Shown piece after piece: positions 1-8,166 of a DNA stretch of 35,719 nt. The stretch is from the NCBI GenBank assembly GCA_005776725.1, contig SXOO01000027.1, positions 1 to 35,719 of the forward strand, written 5' to 3'. The DNA is from Pseudomonadota bacterium (lineage in GTDB: Bacteria; Myxococcota_A; UBA9042; GCA-2863065). Numbering within the stretch: the stretch's first letter is position 1; each line of letters starts with the position of its first letter. The position numbers and the translations under genes were made by a program. The notes below the pieces were generated by a model, which was not told the DNA's origin, did not search any database, and saw only the letters and a program-made list of their open reading frames with translations.

Positions 1-370
1 AGCTCCTCGACGCGCATGCCCTCTCCGTTGGTCTCGTTTGATTCACAAGAACTCCATCGGAGAAGGGCACGCATCTCGTCAACTCGGCATTCGCGGACGC
101 CACCGACTCTACCGTCTGATCAACCGGAACCGTGGAGAGCCCGTTTGATTCACAAGAACTCCATCGGAGAAGGGCACGCATCTCGTCAAACTCGGCATTC
201 GCGGACGCCACCGACTCTACCGTCTGATCAACCGGAACCGTGGAGAGCCCAAATTCTCAGTTGACCCCGCTCAGAAGAGAGCATAGCGTCAAACGCGTAT
301 TGAATGGTCTCTCATGTACTGTCCGCTTGGCCGCGATTTTTCGCTCGTGGTCGGCCTCCGGGGGTTTGTG
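1..370. other. Leader region without a recognised gene
   Basis: No convincing gene is seen before the lipoprotein at 371. Most of the stretch is a tandem duplication (36-250). One plus-strand frame of the repeat reads LGIRGRHRLYRLINRNRGE, vaguely like the end of a Fis-type helix-turn-helix. It is interrupted by TGA at 39-41 and by a one-base difference between copies, so at most it is decayed coding DNA. A TTGACC at 261-266 with CATAGC at 282-287 (15-nt spacer) is a weak promoter candidate for the downstream gene. The left edge may cut a gene that lies outside the window. Confidence 0.4.
36..250. repeat. Tandem duplication, 107 bp plus 108 bp
   Basis: Copy 1 is 36-142 and copy 2 is 143-250. 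Both begin GTTTGATTCACAAGAACTCC and end GGAACCGTGGAGAGCCC. The only difference I see is one extra A in copy 2 in the run after CATCTCGTC. The copies are directly adjacent, which fits a recent slippage or unequal-crossover duplication. No terminal inverted repeats or transposase are visible. Confidence 0.9.
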
Positions 371-2479
371 ATGCGCCTGCACGAACGAAATGGTCGAGTC
401 TCTCCGATGGTGTGCTTCTTGCTTTTGGCGGGAGCGATGGGCTGTGCCGAGAGCGAGATCCAGGGAGCGCGCACGGGCACGACCTTGGAGGCGCTGACGC
501 TGGCGCAGTGCACATTCTTCGCCTCCGACAGCAAGGTCACCGTCTGCCATCGCACGTCGTCGGCCAAGAATCCCTACGTGAAGATCAAGATGAGCAGTGC
601 GGCCTGCGGGGGCCACGAGAGTCACCCCGGTGACTACGTCGTCTCAGCCGATCCGAGCGACCCCTCGTATGATCCGACTTGCAACGGCCAGGGGTGTTAC
701 CCCGAGGGCGCGCCGTTCGACGGCAGCGTCGAATGCTGCGAGGGCCTCGCGAACGTAGATGGTTACTGTAGAGACGTCGACGAGTGCGCCACCGGCATCG
801 CCACCTGCGGCGCGAGCTCGACGTGCGCCAACACCCTCGGCGCGTACACCTGCGCGTGTGACGCCGGCTACGCGGGCGACGCCACCGGGCGCAGCTGCGC
901 CGACATCGACGAGTGCGCGACGGGCACCGCCGCCTGCGGCGCGAGCTCGACGTGCGGCAACACCCTGGGTGCGTACACCTGCGCGTGCGACGCCGGCTAC
1001 GCGGGCGACGCCACCGGACGCAACTGCGCCGACCTCGACGAGTGCGCGACCGGCACCGCCACCTGCGGCGCGAGCTCGACGTGCGGCAACACCCTCGGCG
1101 CGTACACCTGTGTGTGCGACGCCGGCTACGCGGGCGACTCGACCGGACGTAACTGCGTCGATGTCGACGAGTGCGCGACCGGCACCGCCACCTGCGGCGC
1201 GAGCTCGACGTGCGGAAACGCCCTCGGCGCGTACACCTGCGCGTGCGACGCCGGCTACGCGGGCGACTCGACAGGACGCAACTGCGTCGACGTCGACGAG
1301 TGCGCGACCGGCAGCGCCAACTGTTCGCCGAATGGCACATGCACCAACACGACTGGCGGATTCACCTGCGTATGCAACACCGGCTACACCGGCGACGGCG
1401 TCACCTGCGCCTGTCCCGCGGGCTACAGCGGCACAAATTGCGAGGTACCGCCGGCTCCTCAATACACCTCGCCGCCGACCGCGACCGCTCCCGCCACGTA
1501 TCGCCAGCGTTTCACCGCCACGCTCCTTCCGAATGGCAAGGTGCTCGTCGCCGGCGGATTCCACACCATCGCCAACACCTACGTGAACACCGCGGAGCTC
1601 TACGATCCGTCAGCCAACATGTGGGGGAGCGCCGCGAACATGGTCTTCAGCCGCTCTCGTCACGTCATGCAGCTTCTCGATGATGGCACCGTCTTGGTGG
1701 CGGGCGGTTACGGCAATTCAGGCTATGCGCCCTTGGCCGAGCGCTACGACGACGTGACGAACACGTGGTCGTCCGCGGGCTCCATCAGCGGTCGGGCGGA
1801 CAGTCGCGCGGTCAAGCTGAACGACGGCAAGGTCCTGATTGTGGGTGGCTCCAGCGGCGGCGCCAGCCACGCCGATGTGTTGCTCTACGACCCGGTCCTC
1901 AACGCGTGGTCGCCCTCCGGCAACATGCAGCGGGGTCGAGACGACGCAGAGACCGTCCTGCTGGCGGATGGCAGGGTCCTGGTGGTGAGCGGCGCCAACG
2001 CGGTCGTGGGCCTCGTCACCGATGTCGACATCTACGATCACGCTCTCGGGACCTGGTCCGCGGCATCGCCGCTCGCGACGCCGCGTCGCTTCCATCACGC
2101 GACGCTCCTCGTCACTGGCAAGGTCCTGGTCACGGCCGGTGCGACCACCGGGGATGTGGCCGCTACCACCAACGAGCTCTACGATCCGGCGACCAACACA
2201 TGGTCGTTGGCTGCGCCCACGAATACCGCTCACGGAGTCCTCTCTGCGCAGGTAACGCTCCCGACGGGACAGGTCCTCATCATCGGCGGTCAGGCCGGCA
2301 CAGTGAGCAACGTCGCCGACGTGTACGATCCCTTCGCGGATTCCTGGACTCAAGTCTCGATGCCCGAGGCGCGCGTGTACTGCGAGGCGACGGTGCTCAG
2401 CTCCGGTGCCGTCTTGGTCTCCGGTGGCTATGGCTTTGGCTTTGTGGTGCCGAACAACTCGTTGCTCTTCAGTCCCTGA
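371..2479 (+). CDS. Lipoprotein with calcium-binding-type EGF repeats and a kelch propeller
   Basis: This is a 702-residue exported protein. I chose the ATG at 371 over the in-frame ATG at 314 because it places a compact signal (Arg-rich start, hydrophobic CFLLLAGAMG) just before Cys25, a lipobox-like site. Residues about 50-85 hold a Cys/His segment (VCHRTSSAKNPYV). About 135-360 carry five EGF-like units, each starting D-[VIL]-DEC as in calcium-binding EGF domains, with a further half unit. From about 375 to the end there are seven kelch-type repeats, each with a G-[KQRT]-VL[VI]..[AGS]G core and a [VLI]YD....TW-like end, which could close a seven-bladed propeller. Such proteins usually bind proteins or glycans at the surface. 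No enzyme motif is seen and the ligand is unknown. It stands alone on the plus strand. Confidence 0.85.
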   Translation: MRLHERNGRVSPMVCFLLLAGAMGCAESEIQGARTGTTLEALTLAQCTFFASDSKVTVCHRTSSAKNPYVKIKMSSAACGGHESHPGDYVVSADPSDPSYDPTCNGQGCYPEGAPFDGSVECCEGLANVDGYCRDVDECATGIATCGASSTCANTLGAYTCACDAGYAGDATGRSCADIDECATGTAACGASSTCGNTLGAYTCACDAGYAGDATGRNCADLDECATGTATCGASSTCGNTLGAYTCVCDAGYAGDSTGRNCVDVDECATGTATCGASSTCGNALGAYTCACDAGYAGDSTGRNCVDVDECATGSANCSPNGTCTNTTGGFTCVCNTGYTGDGVTCACPAGYSGTNCEVPPAPQYTSPPTATAPATYRQRFTATLLPNGKVLVAGGFHTIANTYVNTAELYDPSANMWGSAANMVFSRSRHVMQLLDDGTVLVAGGYGNSGYAPLAERYDDVTNTWSSAGSISGRADSRAVKLNDGKVLIVGGSSGGASHADVLLYDPVLNAWSPSGNMQRGRDDAETVLLADGRVLVVSGANAVVGLVTDVDIYDHALGTWSAASPLATPRRFHHATLLVTGKVLVTAGATTGDVAATTNELYDPATNTWSLAAPTNTAHGVLSAQVTLPTGQVLIIGGQAGTVSNVADVYDPFADSWTQVSMPEARVYCEATVLSSGAVLVSGGYGFGFVVPNNSLLFSP
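773..1411 (+). repeat. 129-bp tandem array encoding EGF-like units
   Basis: Units start at 773, 902, 1031, 1160 and 1289, each at GA[CT]-x-x-x-GACGAGTGCG. The first four are exactly 129 bp (43 codons) and almost identical at the DNA level, differing at scattered positions only. The fifth is shorter and clearly diverged. The pattern fits recent amplification of one EGF module next to an older copy. Confidence 0.9.
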
Positions 2480-2591
2480 GCAGCCGAGCGCAGATTGCGG
2501 CTTCGCTTCTTTCGGGCTCGCGAGTCTCAGCGGAGGAGTGTCCAACCGGCTGGCGGACCTTCGACCTCGACACGCCCCGTGGATGAGATGA

Positions 2592-2755
2592 GCGGTGTCA
2601 AGCTGGGGCACGATGCTCGAGGTCGGTCGGCTGGAGGCGCACCGTGAGATCCGTTCGACCGCCTCCTCATTGCTCAGGCGCGCGTCGAACGGCTGACCAT
2701 CCTCTCACGCGACTCGGTGTTCGCTGACTACGGGGTCGCGCTCGTCAGGGCGTAG
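2592..2755 (+). pseudogene. Remnant of a VapC-type PIN-domain toxin gene
   Basis: Two fragments in different frames match typical VapC segments. Codons at 2592-2645 read AVSSWGTMLEVGRLEAHR, like the usual [SA]AVS.WEIA....G+L segment, and are preceded by an in-frame TGA (2589-2591). After two extra bases (2646-2647) the frame changes and 2648-2755 reads DPFDRLLIAQ, then a segment ending SRDSVFADYGV, then TAG. This is the conserved PIN C-terminus (HRDPFDR..IAQA, later [TS].D..F..Y). The roughly 30 residues normally between G+L and HRDPFDR are missing, as is the N-terminal LLLDTH region with the first catalytic Asp. No antitoxin gene is seen nearby. It is therefore a dead fragment. Recognition rests on motif memory, not a search. 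Confidence 0.7.
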
Positions 2756-2763
2756 CGCACGTC

Positions 2764-3729
2764 TCAGCCGCTCATGCCGGGGAAGGGCTGCGGCGCGCCG
2801 AGCTCCACTATCGGGCCCAAGGTGCCCGAGAACACCGCCTGGGCGTACGGGCGCACGGCCTCTAGCACCCTCTCCTGGCTGGCCCCAGTGCGCCCGTGCA
2901 CCTTCTCCAGCGTGCCGCTGAGGTCCGCCAGTGACGTGAACGTCCCCTCGGTGATCCCCACGAGCAGCGCGCACGCGATGGCCGTGTCTTCCGGGTCGCG
3001 CAGGATGATCGCGCGCTCCTTGAGGAAATACTGCCAGAACGCACCGGTGCCGATTCTGGCGGCTCGCGTGAGGTCGGGCACGAGGAAGAACACGTGGTAT
3101 CGGGCCGCCGCTTCGCAAGCGAGCGCGTACGTGGTGACCGTGTCGGCCTCGAGGTCGTCGCCCAGCACCCGCTTCACCGTGGCCCGATCGGTGGCGTAGA
3201 AGCTGCGTTCGTCGCCGGTCATGAAGAAGTAGCCCTTCTTGCCGCGCTTCTCCCAGGCGTCCGTGGCGGTCTTCCGCGCAGCCACATAGAACGCCAGCTC
3301 GTAGGACTCGCCCTCGCCGCCGCCCGCGCCCTCGAGGTGCATCTTGGTGAGCCACTCGTCCATGAGCGCCGCTTCGCTCTCGAACTGACCCACTTGGAGC
3401 GGGGATCGGTCGGTGCCCGCGTTGCCGAACGCCAGGAAGAGCACCTGCGGGTCGGGCGTGACGCTGAGCACGCTCCCCATGAACGTGGGCAGGGTCTTCG
3501 TGGCCAGGAGCCTCGGCACGTCGCCCATCGAGCCCGACACGTCGAGCGCGAAGATGATCGGCACGGAAGCGGGGTGGTTCGGGCTGTCGCGGCTCTCCCT
3601 GGACTTCAGAAAGAGGGGCGCCATGTCGGCGTGGGTGTGTCCCTCCCGGAAGACGCTGGCCGGGCTCTCGAGGGCGCGGGCCCTCGTGGCGAGCTCGTGC
3701 GCGCTGAGGTCGTATTGTCCGTAACCCAT
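2764..3729 (-). CDS. Cytoplasmic VWA-domain protein
   Basis: A 321-residue protein without a signal peptide or membrane segment. A von Willebrand A fold begins near residue 57. The strand PIIFALDVSGSMGD carries the MIDAS D-x-S-x-S at 63-67, preceded by a conserved-looking RESRDSPNHP stretch. Further segments such as GNAGTD and TGDERSFY lie where the remaining MIDAS loops would be expected, but I cannot assign them surely. Family members usually bind a metal-dependent protein ligand or assist an AAA ATPase, and no ATPase partner is present here. The start is fixed by AAAGGAG at 3736-3742, seven bases from the ATG. It lies 25 bp after the lipoprotein gene 3755-5146 on the same strand and is probably the last gene of that operon. 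Confidence 0.82.
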   Translation of the reverse strand: MGYGQYDLSAHELATRARALESPASVFREGHTHADMAPLFLKSRESRDSPNHPASVPIIFALDVSGSMGDVPRLLATKTLPTFMGSVLSVTPDPQVLFLAFGNAGTDRSPLQVGQFESEAALMDEWLTKMHLEGAGGGEGESYELAFYVAARKTATDAWEKRGKKGYFFMTGDERSFYATDRATVKRVLGDDLEADTVTTYALACEAAARYHVFFLVPDLTRAARIGTGAFWQYFLKERAIILRDPEDTAIACALLVGITEGTFTSLADLSGTLEKVHGRTGASQERVLEAVRPYAQAVFSGTLGPIVELGAPQPFPGMSG

Positions 3730-3735
3730 CCTGGT

Positions 3736-3742
3736 CTCCTTT
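3736..3742 (-). promoter_or_regulatory. Shine-Dalgarno of the VWA gene
   Basis: AAAGGAG on the minus strand, inside the 25-bp gap after the upstream lipoprotein gene. It supports the ATG at 3729 and independent initiation within one transcript. Confidence 0.7.
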
Positions 3743-3754
3743 AGGGGCGCTCAA

Positions 3755-5146
3755 TCAGTCGTGGCAGCAGAGCACGCCGCCCTTGTCGGCGCTACCGAGC
3801 GGCACGCCGTCGTAGCTGCAGCTCTTGCCCGCGCAGGCCTTCTTGGTCACGGTCTGACCCTCCAGAAGATCGCTGCCCGGGCCGCCCTTGCACTCCCACG
3901 GCCCGAGCGGCGGCTCGGCTTCGTTGAACCCGCACTTGTCCGGCTGAGTGCTGGCGATTACGCGGTCGAGGGGGCCACAGCCCTTGTCTGCCCCAAGGCC
4001 CGTACCGAGGTTCCCGCACCCGAAGACGTCGTTGAAGCCGTCGCCCCACTCGCCGCACACGGAGCCGGTCTTCGAGGGTTGACGCAGGGCGAAGAGCAGG
4101 GACTTCGGCTTCGCGTCCGGGGGCGTGGCACCCGCGCACCCTGTGGGCGACTTCTGCGCCACCTCTTTCCAGGTCTTGCACACGTGCCAGCCCTCGGCGC
4201 AGAGGTCGGCCGACGAGCAGCCGGCCCCTTCGGGTTTCGCGCCGTCATCGCCCCCGGCGCGGCCACACGTCGGCGCCACGCCGTCGGGCGTGAGTCCCGG
4301 CTGCGCCCAGGCCCCGGAGCACGCCGCGATCTGCGGGTACGTGGCCACGTCCACGAAGCCCTCTCGCGCGCCATCTGCGCACCCGATGCTGGGCGCGATC
4401 GGCGGCGAGGGCAGGGCGAGCACCACGACCTGCGCAGGAGCGCAGCCCGCTGTCCCTTTGGAGTCCACCACCGTGAGCGTAAACAGGTACTGCCCCGCCA
4501 CGTCGCACACGAACGTGGCCGAGGCGGCGGTGGCGCTGGGGGCGAACGTCGAGGTGGATCCGTCGGGCGCGGTCGCCTCCCACTTCACAGACGCGATGGT
4601 GCTCCCCTCGGGCGCGACGGAGCCGGCGCTGGAGAGGTGTAGCGTGACGCCCACGTCAACCGAGATCCCCTCCTCGACCGCGATCACCCCCACCGGACAC
4701 TCGGCGGGCGTGACCACGCCACACGGCGGGTTCGGCGCGCAGTCCTCGTTGACCTGTCCGTCACAGTCGTCGTCGGCGCAGTTGCCGCAGAACTCCTGCG
4801 GCGGCACGCACGGTCCCCAGTCCTTGAGGCACTTCTTCTTCCCCACGGACAGGCACGCGGTGACGCACGCCTGCACCTCGAGGGGCGCACACGTGTAGAC
4901 GAAGCCGGGCTCGGGCGGCAGCACGTCCTCCGGCGCCTCGGCGTCGGGCTCGCTACCCACGTCCGCGGCCACATCCGCGACCTCGACGGCGTCCGGGGCG
5001 GGTGTGGCGACGTCTAGCCCCGCCACGGGGACCTCGCCGGTCACCTCGCCGCCACCAGTCGTCGACGCCGTGTCGGGCACCGCCAGCTGGGTTCCACCGC
5101 ACGCAGCGCCAGAGACCAGGAGCAGGGCGATGACCCTCAGGGACAT
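3755..5146 (-). CDS. Lipoprotein with MopE-like metal-binding motif and PKD-like domain
   Basis: A 463-residue exported protein. The reading frame stays open further upstream, but the ATG at 5146 gives MSLRVIALLLVSGAAC with a lipobox-like Cys16. It overlaps the stop of the preceding gene by ten bases, so translation is probably coupled. Residues about 17-85 are an Asp/Ala/Pro/Val-rich linker. About 85-150 is Cys-rich and contains CGNCADDDCDGQVNEDC, the putative metal-binding type first noted in the copper-regulated protein MopE. About 160-270 looks like a PKD/Ig-like beta-sandwich (ATFVCDVAGQYLFTLTV). The last 190 residues are Cys-rich with AEGWHVC and GFNDVFGCG segments that I do not recognise. 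It is probably surface-anchored, possibly in a complex with the co-encoded lipoprotein. No catalytic motif is visible. Confidence 0.8.
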   Translation of the reverse strand: MSLRVIALLLVSGAACGGTQLAVPDTASTTGGGEVTGEVPVAGLDVATPAPDAVEVADVAADVGSEPDAEAPEDVLPPEPGFVYTCAPLEVQACVTACLSVGKKKCLKDWGPCVPPQEFCGNCADDDCDGQVNEDCAPNPPCGVVTPAECPVGVIAVEEGISVDVGVTLHLSSAGSVAPEGSTIASVKWEATAPDGSTSTFAPSATAASATFVCDVAGQYLFTLTVVDSKGTAGCAPAQVVVLALPSPPIAPSIGCADGAREGFVDVATYPQIAACSGAWAQPGLTPDGVAPTCGRAGGDDGAKPEGAGCSSADLCAEGWHVCKTWKEVAQKSPTGCAGATPPDAKPKSLLFALRQPSKTGSVCGEWGDGFNDVFGCGNLGTGLGADKGCGPLDRVIASTQPDKCGFNEAEPPLGPWECKGGPGSDLLEGQTVTKKACAGKSCSYDGVPLGSADKGGVLCCHD

Positions 5147-5973
5147 TGCGGGACCTCGAGCACGCTGTTCTTCCCGCCGAACCCGTCGTCGACCCCGAGC
5201 GGATTCGCCGGATCGGCGATCCACTTCCCGTCCACGATGAACTTGTACTGGTGACTGGAGCCCGGAACCAAGAGCACCGACGCCTCGAAGACGCCGTCGT
5301 GATCGGGATCGCCGAGCACCGTAGCGGTGGTGCCGTTGCTCGCCCAGGCGTTGAACGTGCCGCTCACAAGCACCGTCTGTGGCGCCGGGCTCCCCTTCGA
5401 GTCGAACGCGAACGTCGTGAGCCCGCACGGGGGCTTCGGCGGATCGACGGGCTTCGGCGGCTCGACCAGCTCCACCGTTACCGTGAGCTCGCGCGAAGCG
5501 GTGAGTCCCCCCGTGTCCGTGACGACCAGCGGGATCACCTCGTCGCCCGACCAGACGGTGGGTCCCACCACTCGCAGCTGCCAGCCGGGCTCGAGGGCGA
5601 GCCCCACGTGGTAGCTGGCCCAGCTCAGGGTGAGCGCGCCCACCTCGTCCTGCACGTCGGAGAGCACGCCGGCCAACGAGACGGTGACCGAGTGGCCCAT
5701 CTTCACCGTGACCGCGTCCAGCGGCTGGAAGCCCGGCGGGGAGTTCTCGGGCGCGACTGGGCCGGCGTCGGTCTCCGGTGGCGCCACATCGTCGCCGCCT
5801 GAGGTGACCTCCGTTGGCCCGCCGGAGTCGTGGCTCCCGGCGACCTCCCCGGGAACGAAGCCCGGCCCGCTCACATCGGGCGCGGCAGCGACGTCCTCAT
5901 AGAGGGCCACCGCGGCCTCCTCCGAGCACGCGATCAAGACGGCACAAGAGACGATGAGCTCGCGAAGCCTCAT
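5137..5973 (-). CDS. Lipoprotein with Ig-like region and C-terminal glycogen-binding-like (CBM48/AMPK-beta) domain
   Basis: A 278-residue protein whose ATG at 5973 gives a signal ending LIAC with Cys16 as the lipid site. Residues about 17-75 are a low-complexity Asp/Gly/Pro linker. About 78-170 resembles the Ig/cadherin-like domains of secreted proteins (VTVKMGHSVTVSLAGVLSD, then PLVVTDTGGL). After a PKPVDPPKPP hinge, about 190-278 has the hallmarks of the AMPK-beta/CBM48 fold: VLVSGTFNAW, DPDHDGVFEASV, YKFIVDGKWI ADP and a terminal NSVLEV strand. Such domains bind alpha-glucans or pack against catalytic domains, and no catalytic domain is fused here. It is the first gene of the minus-strand group and overlaps the next start by ten bases. 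TATGTT at 5986-5991 is a possible -10 lying very close to the ATG. Confidence 0.82.
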   Translation of the reverse strand: MRLRELIVSCAVLIACSEEAAVALYEDVAAAPDVSGPGFVPGEVAGSHDSGGPTEVTSGGDDVAPPETDAGPVAPENSPPGFQPLDAVTVKMGHSVTVSLAGVLSDVQDEVGALTLSWASYHVGLALEPGWQLRVVGPTVWSGDEVIPLVVTDTGGLTASRELTVTVELVEPPKPVDPPKPPCGLTTFAFDSKGSPAPQTVLVSGTFNAWASNGTTATVLGDPDHDGVFEASVLLVPGSSHQYKFIVDGKWIADPANPLGVDDGFGGKNSVLEVPQCP

Positions 5974-6038
5974 GCGGCGGAGCCTAACATAGTCGTCCTC
6001 GCGTCCAGGACAGGGGATCGGTATCCTCCGCCACCGCC

Positions 6039-6824
6039 GTGGAAGACACCCTCGTCCTCATCGCCAGCCTCGCCAGCCTCGCGTCCACGATCGCGTACGG
6101 GGCCCACCTGCGTCGCTTCGGCGATCGCTCGGCGCGCTTCGGCCTGGTCGGCCTCGGCATCGGCGGCGTGTTCACGGTCGCGGCGCTCTGCGTCCGCGCG
6201 GCGGGTGGGCGCCTCGGCCTCGACGCCGTCACCGCGTTCCTGGTCCTCTCGGCGCTCCTGGCCGCGGTGTGGGTGATCCGCGGGCGCACCGCGAAGCTCC
6301 CGCTGATCGGGGCGTTCGTCGCGCCCGTCGTCACCATGCTCACGTACGCGGTCCACGTCTTCGACCGAGAGTCGGGCCTGGTCCGGCCGGGCGAGATCGC
6401 GCTCATCACCCCGATCCACGTGGCGTTCTCGCTGGCCGGCTTTGTCGCCTTCGGCGTGGCCGCCATGGGCTCGGCGGCCGAGGTGGTGCAGGAGTATCGC
6501 CTCAAGACCAAGCGCTTCCGTCTCACGGACAGCGGCTGGTCGCTCGCCCGCGTGGAGCGCGCCTCACGGCTCGCCCTCATCGTGGCCTTCCCGCTGTACA
6601 GCATCGGGGTGGCGCTGGGGGTGATCTGGTTCGCGCGCGGCAACGCCGAGGCGGTCACGCGCCACGCGATCATGGCCAGCGCGTCCTGGGTGCTCTTCGG
6701 CCTGGTGCTCTACGCCCGGCTCGCGTTCGGCCTCAAGGGTCGGCGCGCCGCCCTGCTCACGCTGTCGGCCTTCGGTTGTTCGTTGTTCGTCGTGCTCCTG
6801 TCCACGCTGCGGGTCTCGGGATGA
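6039..6824 (+). CDS. hemX: HemX-like membrane protein of the CcsA/cytochrome c assembly family
   Basis: A 261-residue protein with eight hydrophobic segments at about 4-24, 34-54, 59-80, 88-106, 121-145, 178-199, 208-230 and 236-257. The size, the topology and the position directly before hemA match HemX, a relative of the CcsA/CcmC haem-handling proteins. The Trp-rich WWD motif of true CcsA is not present. Possible haem-ligand histidines are in TYAVHVF and TPIHVAF. In Bacillus, HemX lowers HemA levels; whether that holds here is inference. The start is a GTG at 6039 without a strong ribosome site, so a somewhat different start is possible. Its TGA overlaps the hemA ATG in an ATGA, which indicates translational coupling. 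Confidence 0.8.
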   Translation: MEDTLVLIASLASLASTIAYGAHLRRFGDRSARFGLVGLGIGGVFTVAALCVRAAGGRLGLDAVTAFLVLSALLAAVWVIRGRTAKLPLIGAFVAPVVTMLTYAVHVFDRESGLVRPGEIALITPIHVAFSLAGFVAFGVAAMGSAAEVVQEYRLKTKRFRLTDSGWSLARVERASRLALIVAFPLYSIGVALGVIWFARGNAEAVTRHAIMASASWVLFGLVLYARLAFGLKGRRAALLTLSAFGCSLFVVLLSTLRVSG

Positions 6825-8116
6825 TGGACCCGCTCCGCCCCGCCCCCGCCGTGGTCGCGTCGAATGAGGCGCCGCGCTTCGTTGCCCTGGGCCTCTCGTT
6901 CCGCACGGCGTCTGTCGACGTCCGGGAGCGCTGCGCGATCCCAGCCGAGGAGCTGCCCGATCGGCTGCAGCACCTGGTCGCCCGGGGGCTCGCCCACGAG
7001 GTGGTCCTAGTCAGCACCTGCAACCGGGTCGAGTGTTACGCCCTCGTGCCCGCCGCCACCGACGTGGGCGCGCTGCGGGAGTCCATGGGTCTCCCAGCGG
7101 AGCACGTCCAGGTTCGCGAAGGCGACGCGGCGATCGGCCACCTCTTCCGCGTGGCCGCATCGCTCGACTCCCTGGTGCTCGGAGAGGCCCAGATCCTCGG
7201 CCAGGTGAAAGAGGCCGTTTCGGTGGCGCGCGCTGCGGGCACCTTCGGCTCGGGGCTGGATCCAATCTTCAGCCGGGCCTTCCGCCTCGCCAAACGCGTC
7301 CGCACCGACACCGCCATCGCGCGCTCCGTGGTGAGCGTGGGCCACGTGGCCGTGGAGCTGGCCCGCACGATCTTCGGTGCGCTGGACGGCACCAGCGTGC
7401 TGCTCGTGGGGGCCGGCAAGATGGGGGTCTTGGCGGCGCGTCACCTCAAGGCACACGGCGCGAGCAAGGTGCTGGTGGCCAACCGCACGTTCGAGCGCGG
7501 CCGCGCGCTCGCGGAGCAGCACGGCTTCTCGGCCAGCGCCTACGACGACCTGCCGCTGCTCCTCCAGGCCGTCGACGTGGTGATCTGCTCCACGGGCGCG
7601 CCGCGGCCGATCCTCACCCGGCCCATGATCCAGGCGGTCATGAAGAAGCGCCGCTATCGGCCGCTCTTCCTCATCGACATCGCGGTGCCGCGAGACGTCG
7701 AGGCCGGCGTCGGCGAGGTAGACGACGTCTATCTCTACAACATCGACGACCTGGAGGAGGTCAGCCGGGCCAACGCCGGCGGCCGCGCCGAGGCGGCCCG
7801 CGAGGCCGAGACCCTGGTGCAGAGTGAGACCGAGGCCTTCGTGCGGTGGCGCCGCGAGCGCCTCCACGCGCCGGTGATCCGCGCGCTGCGCGAGTCAGCG
7901 CTCGAGACCGCCGCCGCGGAGGCCGAGAAGGCGCTCAAGATGTTGCCGGGCCTCGACGACCGGGGTCAGGACACCATCCGGAAGCTGGCCGAGGTCATCG
8001 CGAACCGCCTCACGCGTGCGCCGATCGAGGTCCTGAAGGAGCGCGCCGGCACTCGAGCCGGCGATCAGCTCGCCGCGGCTGCCCTCGAGCTCTTCGATCT
8101 CGACGAGCCGGACTGA
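6821..8116 (+). CDS. hemA: Glutamyl-tRNA reductase
   Basis: HemA makes glutamate-1-semialdehyde from glutamyl-tRNA with NADPH, the first step of C5-pathway tetrapyrrole synthesis in the cytoplasm. With the ATG at 6821 the protein has 431 residues, normal for the family. It shows the N-terminal catalytic STCNRVE with Cys67, the LGEAQILGQVK block, an NADPH Rossmann motif VGAGKMG followed by VANRTFERG, and DIAVPRDVE. The C-terminal part is the helical dimerisation domain. The frame is open far upstream of 6821, but that part overlaps hemX in another frame. An adjacent ATG at 6824 is an alternative. It overlaps hemX by four bases. No other haem gene follows, and the next gene belongs to a different operon. 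Confidence 0.96.
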   Translation: MMDPLRPAPAVVASNEAPRFVALGLSFRTASVDVRERCAIPAEELPDRLQHLVARGLAHEVVLVSTCNRVECYALVPAATDVGALRESMGLPAEHVQVREGDAAIGHLFRVAASLDSLVLGEAQILGQVKEAVSVARAAGTFGSGLDPIFSRAFRLAKRVRTDTAIARSVVSVGHVAVELARTIFGALDGTSVLLVGAGKMGVLAARHLKAHGASKVLVANRTFERGRALAEQHGFSASAYDDLPLLLQAVDVVICSTGAPRPILTRPMIQAVMKKRRYRPLFLIDIAVPRDVEAGVGEVDDVYLYNIDDLEEVSRANAGGRAEAAREAETLVQSETEAFVRWRRERLHAPVIRALRESALETAAAEAEKALKMLPGLDDRGQDTIRKLAEVIANRLTRAPIEVLKERAGTRAGDQLAAAALELFDLDEPD

Positions 8117-8166
8117 CCAGCCCGGAGACGACGGCACGTGGGCGGACGTTGTCCCCGGTGACAGGC

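Noticed and set aside
36..250. Insertion sequence remnant
   Set aside because: No inverted ends, target duplication or transposase motif is visible; only the tandem duplication can be supported.
585..1564. Minus-strand open frames opposite the EGF array
   Set aside because: They are Arg/Ser or Ala/Gly/Val repeats created by the 129-bp units. The plus frame shows regular Cys spacing.
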